A stretch of 13,054 nt of DNA. It comes from Bacteroidales bacterium (GTDB taxonomy: Bacteria; Bacteroidota; Bacteroidia; Bacteroidales; UBA12481). Where the stretch lies: assembly GCA_021160155.1 (NCBI GenBank), contig JAGHDB010000403.1, positions 1 to 13,054 of the forward strand, written 5' to 3'. Positions within the stretch are counted from its first letter, which is position 1; every line of letters starts with the position of its first letter. Under the pieces are notes generated by a model that made no database searches, was not told where the DNA came from, and saw only the letters and a list, made by a program, of their open reading frames with translations. A program made the position numbers and the translations under genes. Positions 1-6,433 of the stretch are shown piece by piece.

Positions 1-75
1 AAACTGCTACAACAATTCAACAGGGAACATATCCGCAAAAAGGTGGTTGAGTTGTATAAAGAGTTGAGGAATTAA
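1..75 (+). CDS. C-terminal end of a truncated gene, possibly a glycosyltransferase
   Basis: Frame 1 is open from the window edge to a TAA at 73-75 and gives 24 residues ending in VVELYKELRN. The short amphipathic ending with a V-x-x-L-Y-x-x-L pattern resembles the last helix of GT4-type glycosyltransferases, which often end in a similar 'ELY-E-L' helix. That is a family resemblance from memory and 24 residues cannot prove it. No start, domain or catalytic residue is visible. The gene continues to the left of the window. Confidence 0.4.
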   Translation, partial: KLLQQFNREHIRKKVVELYKELRN

Positions 76-384
76 TGGATTTCAGAGCTGCAGTATATAA
101 AAATAAACAGAATAAATAGTTGTAAAGTTGTAGGGTTGTAAAGTTATAGGGTTGTAGGGTTGTAAAGTTATAGGGTTGTAGGGTTGTAAAGTTGTAGAGT
201 TGCAGGGTTGCAGGGATCCGGGATCATTGGATATGGGGCTTGAAGAAACCGCTTTGGCCGTGAAACATGCCGCTCTCTTCCTGGTCAGACCCTGGTGTTA
301 CCTGCTTTGTCCGGTCAAACCGGTACCGGAATGGATCAGAATGATGCGAAACTGGATTTTTACACCGGGGAAAAACAGAAAATC
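76..384. other. Gene-poor stretch containing the 8-bp repeat
   Basis: Apart from the tandem repeat at 119-214 no convincing gene is present. A 62-codon plus-strand open frame (200-388) starts inside the repeat, has no recognisable domain, and its end overlaps the end of the GH18 coding remnant on the other strand, so it is treated as chance. No tRNA, clear terminator hairpin or insertion-sequence end was recognised. Confidence 0.6.
119..214. repeat. Twelve-unit 8-bp tandem repeat (GTTGTAGG-type)
   Basis: Twelve consecutive 8-bp units fill 119-214 without a gap. The unit types are GTTGTAAA, GTTGTAGG, GTTATAGG and, at the right end, GTTGTAGA and GTTGCAGG. A higher-order 24-bp period is visible in the middle (GTTGTAGG-GTTGTAAA-GTTATAGG occurs twice in a row at 151-174 and 175-198 with small changes). 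The unit length is not a multiple of three and stops occur, so it is not coding. It begins 43 bp after the stop of the preceding gene. Such arrays expand and contract by slipped-strand mispairing; any role here is unknown. Confidence 0.95.
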
Positions 385-1661
385 TTAATAAATAACAAAT
401 TTTATTGCTTTTGAATGATGATTTTCTCCCGGCCGGGATTGCAGCACCCTGAAATAATAGATACCCGGTGCCAGATTGCGGAGATCATATTGAAAATGAT
501 TCAAACCGGCCTGGGCCGAAGTGTAGTTTCACGCTGTGAAAGTACCTGCCCATGCTGATTGATCAGAGTAACAATCAAATTACCGGGAGTATTAAGTTTC
601 AAAGTAATCGTGATGCGGTCATGTGCCGGATTCGGATAGCAGACTATTCGAAAGTCTGAAAGCTCCGGCGTAGCCGGAAATCCGGATGTACCATACCTTC
701 GCTGCAGTTCATCCCACAATTCAGTACGGGAACCATCATACCCCAGGGCCCACATTCCCACACCTTTTAATTCATAAGCTTCAGCCAGATCATATTTTAA
801 TCCCAGACTCGAATCGGTATCAAACCATACCTGATAAATATGCTCATCCTGACGATATGCGGTCCAGGATGTCTGGCTTCTTGAATCCCATTTAAACCCA
901 TGAGCCAGTCCTGATTCATAAGTAATTAAATACCTTAAAGCAGAAATATGAGCCACTACGGGAGCATAAGCAACCATTGAACGGGTTTCCCACTTATTGC
1001 CAAAATAGGGAACCCCCAATATCAGTTTTTCAGGATGATCCCGAAGTACTGATTTAAACTGGGTGGTCATACTATTGGTCAGGTTATAGGGTCCTCCGGT
1101 TAATAGTGCCGAGGGTCCGCTGGTTTCACTCCAGGATCCGTAAAAACTATATCCCATAATAAACAGGTAATCACAGGCATCCGCCAGACCGGCAAAAGAC
1201 CAGCCTCCCCATTCCACCGGAGGAACGGCAAAAGAAACCTCACTGCCGGCAATCTCACGGTGAAGATATTCTGTCAAATCATGCATGAAACTATTTAAGA
1301 CCGTCCCCCGATCGGCACGGGGAATTCCTTCAAAATCCACATTAATTCCCTGTAGTTCATAATCAGAAATAACCGGCTTGATCTTGCTGAACAAACGCTC
1401 TTTTAACTTTTGGTTGGTTAGCAGTTGATGAATTTCATCCCCGTTAAAATTAACCAAGGTCATGATTACCCTGACCCCTCAATGATCCGGTTTTTTTTCA
1501 GCAAAAGGTATAATCACTTGATCTGCACGATCAAACAAACATTCATGCCTGGAAAGATGCCGGTGATTCTTCCATTCTTCATAATGCACCGAATGAAATT
1601 CCTGTGCTTTCACGGACAGAAACAGAAACAATCCGAAAAATATTATTAATCTGAGCCGCAT
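385..1661 (-). pseudogene. Decayed GH18 (chitinase-like) T9SS cargo protein
   Basis: The gene starts at ATG 1659-1661. It opens with a hydrophobic signal peptide ending in VKAQ, then a short mature N-terminus (HYEEWKNHR). An in-frame TGA at 1479-1481 follows, after which the same frame resumes with a GH18 TIM barrel. The barrel carries the catalytic motif GINVDFEG (Glu at 1329-1331), then MGYSFYGSW and GVGMWALGYDG segments. A T9SS type-A sorting domain follows (FRIVCYPNPAHDRITI). This runs into a frameshift near 505-520, and its last strands (YDLRNLAPGIYYF) continue in another frame to a TAA at 385-387. Homologues as I remember them have some 60 residues (first beta-alpha units, 'VFGxxPYW' region) between the N-terminal segment and GVRVIMT, so an internal deletion at the stop is inferred. 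Family members hydrolyse or bind chitin-like glycans at the cell surface or outside the cell. This copy is probably dead. Confidence 0.85.
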
Positions 1662-1700
1662 TTCAGTGATAAAACTACTGGATTTTTCTAATTTTATTGG

Positions 1701-2198
1701 GTGAAAGCAATACAAGATTTCTACCCCGGTCATTTTAGTTACTGTTACGGATGTGGCCGGTTGAATGAACATGGTTATCAACTAAAAACCGTCTGGGACG
1801 GAGATGAAACCGTTTCGCGGTTTACCCCCCAACCCTACCACACGGCATTGCCCGGATTTGTTTATGGCGGACTGCTGGCATCTCTTATTGATTGCCACGG
1901 TACCGGATCGGCTTCATTGGCCCTGGCACGTGAGCAAAATCTTGAACTCGCAGAGTTCAACGCCCCGCGATGTGTGACTGCTGCTTTACATATCAACTAT
2001 CAAAAACCCACCCCCATCGGTTGCGAGTTGGAGATCCGCGGTATCATCAAAGAGGTCAAAGGCCGGAAAGTCATCACTGAAGCATGCGTAATCGCCAACG
2101 GAGAAGTAACCGTGACCGGTGAGGTGATTGCCATTCAGGTGGGAGATGACTTTTTGCTGCGGAATAATCACAACCAACCTAATAATCTATCGAAATGA
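1701..2198 (+). CDS. PaaI-family hotdog-fold thioesterase
   Basis: The 165-residue protein is typical in length for PaaI/YdiI-type acyl-CoA thioesterases, cytoplasmic enzymes that hydrolyse acyl-CoA or aryl-CoA thioesters. It has an N-terminal CYGCG segment (Cys15, Cys18). The hotdog core helix PGFVYGGLLASLIDCHG holds the candidate catalytic acid Asp64, and strands such as LHINYQKPTPIG and LEIRGIIKEVKGRKV follow. The start is GTG at 1701: a TAA lies four codons upstream in frame and the protein has no internal Met, so no other common start fits. It is divergent from the GH18 pseudogene, with only 39 bp between the two starts. The natural substrate cannot be told from sequence. Confidence 0.88.
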   Translation: MKAIQDFYPGHFSYCYGCGRLNEHGYQLKTVWDGDETVSRFTPQPYHTALPGFVYGGLLASLIDCHGTGSASLALAREQNLELAEFNAPRCVTAALHINYQKPTPIGCELEIRGIIKEVKGRKVITEACVIANGEVTVTGEVIAIQVGDDFLLRNNHNQPNNLSK

Positions 2199-2449
2199 CA
2201 ACGTCCGGTAATTTCTCATGCCACGTTTATTTCTCAAAGAAATTGAAAGTGGCCAGATTCAAAATGGAGAATGGAAATAAAGTTTTAATTCCTGAATCCA
2301 ACCCGTTACCAGCTTATTATGATGTTTCAGGATTTCCTGAAAGTGCTAAAACAATCCACGATCATCATCTGTACCTCGTGGTTAAATCACCTTTTAGTTG
2401 CTTTCAGGACAAGGTTTTTCGACACAGTACACAGGTTAAAAAAAGCTGA
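2195..2449 (+). CDS. Doubtful 84-residue open frame
   Basis: An ATG overlaps the thioesterase stop (ATGA at 2195-2198), an arrangement compatible with translational coupling. The 84-residue product has no recognisable domain, signal peptide or membrane segment and ends in a basic tail (TQVKKS). The same frame, after the TGA at 2447-2449, leads into the next gene's ATG at 2462. It may be a real small gene, a relic, or chance. I do not recognise it and keep it only because the overlap is suggestive. Confidence 0.22.
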   Translation: MTTSGNFSCHVYFSKKLKVARFKMENGNKVLIPESNPLPAYYDVSGFPESAKTIHDHHLYLVVKSPFSCFQDKVFRHSTQVKKS

Positions 2450-2461
2450 ACCTGGCGCTCC

Positions 2462-2920
2462 ATGCTTCTCCCGGCCAAAATGACATTTCAAAACAGTTCT
2501 CATCCCTGTATCCGGCTAAGAACCAGTGATATTTCAAATCTTAAACCCTTTATTGAAGAGTACCAAAAACTGGGTATCCGCTTTTTCTCCGACAGAAAAG
2601 TTACACCCTATAACAGTTTCATCCAATTTAAAAAATTCATCAAGTTCGTTAAAATGGAAAAAGGTATTTATCATGATAAAGAAGATCCAAGCCGGTATTT
2701 TATCCGGATTCCTACAGATATGGAATTCGATGAATTTGAAAAATTGATTGCTGAAGTAAAAAATAATTGCAATTTTCACCTTTTTGATGCCTCATTGGTT
2801 TACGTAAATTTAAAAAACGAGGTAATTGATATGGTTGCTGTTTATTCTGACCATTGTGATGAAAGCAGATTACCTGAGCTGAAGAAACATCTCGAAGATA
2901 AAATCAAGCTGAAAATTTAA
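2462..2920 (+). CDS. Conserved-looking soluble protein of unknown function, first gene of the cytochrome operon
   Basis: The 152-residue protein has no signal peptide, membrane segment or CxxCH motif, so it is predicted cytoplasmic. It has a mixed alpha/beta pattern: helix-like LKPFIEEYQKLG near residue 27, strand-like RYFIRIP near 83, amphipathic helix FDEFEKLIAEVK near 90-101, then strand SLVYVNLKNEVIDMVAVY and a charged C-terminal helix. An alternative start is the ATG at 2480 (MTFQNSS), which removes six residues; neither start has a clear Shine-Dalgarno site. Only 5 bp separate its stop from the octaheme cytochrome ATG, so co-transcription is very likely and a role linked to that system is inferred. 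I do not recognise the family. Confidence 0.75.
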   Translation: MLLPAKMTFQNSSHPCIRLRTSDISNLKPFIEEYQKLGIRFFSDRKVTPYNSFIQFKKFIKFVKMEKGIYHDKEDPSRYFIRIPTDMEFDEFEKLIAEVKNNCNFHLFDASLVYVNLKNEVIDMVAVYSDHCDESRLPELKKHLEDKIKLKI

Positions 2921-2925
2921 CTCCT

Positions 2926-4523
2926 ATGAAGAAACCGTTTGAACTAATAATAATTCTGGTCATTCCATGGACCATCATACTGTTTCTGGTTGCCACGGTC
3001 AACAGCGATCGGGATACTGAATATTTTAACTACAACAATATTTCACTCGAATCAAAAGTACCGGTTGTGGACCATTCTCAATTTACTGTGTTAAACAAAC
3101 AGTTCAACAATCCATCTGAAGTTACAGCAGCCTGTTTGAGTTGCCACAACGGAAGAGGAGAAGAGATCATGATGACAGAACACTGGAGATATTTGAAATC
3201 AGATTCAATCACCGGCAGAGGCACTTATGATCTGGGCAAAAAAAAATATCATAAATAACTTCTGTATTGGTGTGAACAGTAATGAAAAACTTTGTAGCAT
3301 GTGCCATGCCGGATATGGATATGGAGATAAAAATTTCGATTTTCACCGGCCGACTCATATCGACTGCCTGGTTTGCCATGACCAAACAGGAAGTTATAAA
3401 AAATTAAAACCCGGTCCGGAACCGTTAACCGGCTCAGGATACCCTCAACCCTCGGTGGATCTCACCCGGGTGGCGCAACATGTCGGTTTGCCCCAGAAAA
3501 GCAATTGCGGCGCCTGTCATTTTACCGGGGGGGGGAGGAAATAATGTGAAACACGGCGATCTTGAAACAGCACTGAATCATTGCACACGGGATGTGGATG
3601 TTCATATGAACGCAGAAGGTAAAAATATGCAATGCACCGACTGCCATAAAACCCGTAACCATCAGATCAGCGGCCAACTGTATACGGTATCTTCATCCAA
3701 TTCAAACCGCACCGACTGCGTGCAATGCCACACAAGTAAACCACATAAAAGCAAAATCTTAAACGATCATTTTGAAATGATCTCCTGCCAGACCTGCCAT
3801 ATACCTACTTATGCCAAAGTACATCCTACTAAAATATACTGGGACTGGTCTACGGCAGGTAAACTGAAAAACGGACAACCATATTCTGAAGAGTCAAAGG
3901 ACAAACTGCATGAATATGATTCAAAATACGGAGACGCCGAATGGGCATCTTTACTCCAACCTGAATATGTCTGGTTTAACGGAACAGCCAACCATCATCT
4001 GATCCGGGATAAAATTGCCAGCATTCCATTACAATTAAATACACTGAATGGCTCTTATTCAGATAATATCCATCCTGCTAATCCACATAATGTATCAAAG
4101 ATCTGGCCGGTAAAAATAATGCGCGGTAAACAAATTTATGATACCGTGAACCAGGTGCTGATTCAACCCAAACTGGTCGGTAAAAAAGGAAGTGGCGCAT
4201 TTTGGGCAGATTTTAATTGGCAGGCTTCGGCTACAGCCGGAATGAAATACCTCGGCCTGCCTTACAGCGGAAAGTACGGTTTTATTGAAACTGAATCCTA
4301 CTGGCCGGTTAATCACATGGTTTCACCGGCCGACCAGGCATTACAGTGTACTGATTGTCATAGCCATAACGGGAGATTGCAAAACCTGACCGGATTTTAT
4401 TTACCGGGCAGGGATCACAACCGGCTCATTGATCGCTTTGGGGTGATTTTTATTCTACTGGTTACCCTCGGCGTTGCTATTCACGGCTTTTTAAGAATCT
4501 CCTCCAACAAAAAGAACATTTAA
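2926..4523 (+). CDS. Octaheme c-type cytochrome, tetrathionate reductase (OTR) family, split by two frameshifts
   Basis: Three overlapping frames join into one product of about 531 residues. An N-terminal hydrophobic segment (residues 6-25) is followed by eight CxxCH heme motifs in order: CLSCH, CSMCH, CLVCH, CGACH, CTDCH, CVQCH, CQTCH, CTDCH. A C-terminal membrane helix (GVIFILLVTLGVAIHGF) ends the protein. Removing one A from 3238-3246 restores GKKNIINNFC; removing one G from 3527-3535 restores CHFTGGGGNNVKHGD. Both are OTR-type signatures as I remember them. The family reduces tetrathionate, nitrite or hydroxylamine in vitro in Shewanella; the physiological substrate is uncertain, and its active-site heme has a Lys ligand that I did not assign here. 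With two membrane segments the heme domain should face the periplasm, taking electrons from the cytochrome b encoded 10 bp downstream. All eight heme sites are intact, which argues against old decay. Confidence 0.85.
3238..3246 (+). repeat. A9 run at the first frame break of the octaheme cytochrome gene
   Basis: Nine consecutive A residues lie where the frame changes by one base. With A9 the first frame ends at a TAA 3256-3258; with A8 the reading continues into the frame carrying the second heme motif. Confidence 0.95.
3527..3535 (+). repeat. G9 run at the second frame break of the octaheme cytochrome gene
   Basis: Nine consecutive G residues encode part of a Gly-rich stretch after the fourth heme motif. 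With G9 the middle frame ends at a TAA (3542-3544); with G8 it joins the frame carrying heme motifs five to eight. Confidence 0.95.
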
Positions 4524-4533
4524 GTACCCAACT

Positions 4534-6426
4534 ATGAAAAGAGTATTGATATATAAAACATACGAACGGTTTTGGCACTGGACTCAGGCTCTGTTGATTT
4601 TTCTATTGGCTCTTACCGGATTTGAAATACATGGGTCTTGCCATCTGTTCGGATATCACAGAGCCGTGATGCTGCATGATAACCTTGCCTGGGCCTTTAT
4701 AATACTGATTGTTTTTACTTTCTTCTGGAATGTCGTAACAGGCGAATGGAAACAATATATTCCTTCAGTTAAATTACTCAAAGCACAATTTGAATATTAC
4801 ATCTCCGGCATTTTCAGACATGCCCCACACCCAACACGTAAAACAGTTTATAATAAATTTAATCCTTTACAGCGCTTAACTTATTTCGGACTGAAAATTA
4901 TCATTATACCGCTTATGGTCATCAGCGGACTGTTTTATATGTATTTCAGCGTTTTGAAAAACGGTCCCGAAGTAGCCCGGCTTAATTACATTGCCATTAT
5001 TCACGTAACCGTAGCTTTTCTGTTATTGGGATTTGTAGTCGGACATGTCTATTTAACTACAACCGGTCTGAAACCGTTATCAGCTATTAAAGCTATGCTG
5101 ACCGGATGGGAAGATATGTCGGATGAGGACGCTAAAACAGCTCTCGAAGAAAATCTGAAAGTTGCTGTTATTAAAGAACGTAAGAGTATTCTCGGTCCGG
5201 AAAATACTATTCAGGAACAACTTTTTGAAAGCACATTTGAAGAGGTCGTCCAAAAACTGGGAATTGAAACCGAAAGTACCCGCCTGCGCGAGAAATTACT
5301 TGATTCAAACGTTGGATATTTCAGAATTAATAAAGAGGGCTTCTATGAAGAAGTTAATCAGGCCTGGTTGTCTTTATATAAATGCGCTTTCAAAGATGAA
5401 ATAATCGGTGCTCATTTCAGCCTGAACAGACCTCCTGATGCAGTTAAAAAAATAGAAACCCTGATTAACCGGGTACTTAACGGTGAGTCGGTTTCCGGAG
5501 AAATTGTGGAACGGGTTTGTAAAAACGGCGATACCGGATACCATACCGTATCGGCTATCCCTTACTATAAAAACGGAGAAATTGCCGGACTGGAAGGGTT
5601 TATAATAGATGTAACCGAGCAGATAAAAGCAGAACAGGAACTGCAAAACCGGAAACAGCCGGGACAATCTGTCGATTTCTATAAGAAAATTGCCTCATCG
5701 GGGAAAGTCGGATATTTCAGAATCGATAAAGACGGCTTCTACCAGGAGGTTAATGATACCTGGATTAAAATGTATAAATATCCTGCTAAAGAAGAAATCA
5801 TCGGAAAACACTATTCATTAAGCCGTACCAAAGAAGATTTTGTTCAGTTACAGGAATCTGTTTCCCGGGTACTGCAGGGCGAGACCATCCCGTTTGGATT
5901 AACCCAACGTTATTGTAAAGACGGATCTACAGGTTATCATACCATCACTATGTCACCGGTTTATGATGGGGATCTGATTATTGGTTTTGAGGGATTTATA
6001 GTGGATATGACCGAAAGCGTTCAAGCCGAGCAGGCTATGAAAAAAGAGATCGAAGAAAGATCCAGATCCGGTGATTTTTATAATAGAATCTCTGCAGCCA
6101 AAGGAGTCGGATATTTTAAAATAGATAAAGAGGGCTTTTATGTGGATGTCAATGATAACTGGCTTAAACTGTACCGGTATAATTCAAAAGATGAGATCAT
6201 CGGAAAACATTATTCATTGAGCCGCACCAAAGAAGATTTTGTCAAACTTCAGGAGATGGTAGAAAGGGTACTTCACGGAGAAGTTATTCCGTTTGCCAAA
6301 ACCCGGAGGCATTGTAAAGACGGTTCCATAGGATACCACAATATTACCATGACGCCGGTTATTGACGGAGAAGATATTGTGGGATTTGAAGGATTTATCA
6401 CCGATATCCCCGACCAGAAAGAGTAA
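4534..6426 (+). CDS. Cytochrome b561-type membrane protein fused to three PAS domains
   Basis: The 630-residue protein has an N-terminal four-helix cytochrome b domain (about residues 1-190), with helices near 17-33, 50-70, 117-140 and 150-174. Candidate b-heme ligands are His15 (ERFWHW), His48, His157 and His171. A charged linker leads to three PAS domains at about 253-365, 381-495 and 513-628, with a period of 132-133 residues. Each opens with GYF(R/K)I(N/D)K(E/D)GFY and carries CK(D/N)G and GYH near its end. The protein stops right after the third PAS: no kinase, GGDEF, HTH or other output domain is present. It lies 10 bp after the octaheme cytochrome. The cytochrome b half probably oxidises quinol and passes electrons to that cytochrome. 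The PAS half may sense redox state or dock a partner, which is inference. Confidence 0.88.
   Translation: MKRVLIYKTYERFWHWTQALLIFLLALTGFEIHGSCHLFGYHRAVMLHDNLAWAFIILIVFTFFWNVVTGEWKQYIPSVKLLKAQFEYYISGIFRHAPHPTRKTVYNKFNPLQRLTYFGLKIIIIPLMVISGLFYMYFSVLKNGPEVARLNYIAIIHVTVAFLLLGFVVGHVYLTTTGLKPLSAIKAMLTGWEDMSDEDAKTALEENLKVAVIKERKSILGPENTIQEQLFESTFEEVVQKLGIETESTRLREKLLDSNVGYFRINKEGFYEEVNQAWLSLYKCAFKDEIIGAHFSLNRPPDAVKKIETLINRVLNGESVSGEIVERVCKNGDTGYHTVSAIPYYKNGEIAGLEGFIIDVTEQIKAEQELQNRKQPGQSVDFYKKIASSGKVGYFRIDKDGFYQEVNDTWIKMYKYPAKEEIIGKHYSLSRTKEDFVQLQESVSRVLQGETIPFGLTQRYCKDGSTGYHTITMSPVYDGDLIIGFEGFIVDMTESVQAEQAMKKEIEERSRSGDFYNRISAAKGVGYFKIDKEGFYVDVNDNWLKLYRYNSKDEIIGKHYSLSRTKEDFVKLQEMVERVLHGEVIPFAKTRRHCKDGSIGYHNITMTPVIDGEDIVGFEGFITDIPDQKE
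5674..6420 (+). repeat. Tandem duplication of PAS domains 2 and 3
   Basis: The second and third PAS domains of the cytochrome b fusion are offset by 399 bp and share long protein identities, for example EIIGKHYSLSRTKEDFV in both. The nucleotides around 5797-5845 and 6196-6244 differ mainly at third positions. The first PAS domain (offset 396 bp) is more diverged. This points to a fairly recent in-gene duplication. Confidence 0.85.
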
Positions 6427-6433
6427 TATAACT

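Noticed and set aside
119..214. CRISPR array
   Set aside because: Units are 8 bp and contiguous, with no spacers.
200..388. 62-codon plus-strand open frame after the tandem repeat
   Set aside because: It begins inside the repeat, shows no family resemblance, and overlaps the end of the GH18 coding remnant on the other strand.
1479..1481. In-frame TGA in the GH18 gene as a possible recoded selenocysteine or readthrough codon
   Set aside because: No catalytic position is expected there, an adjacent barrel segment appears to be missing, and a second frameshift lies in the sorting domain; decay is simpler.
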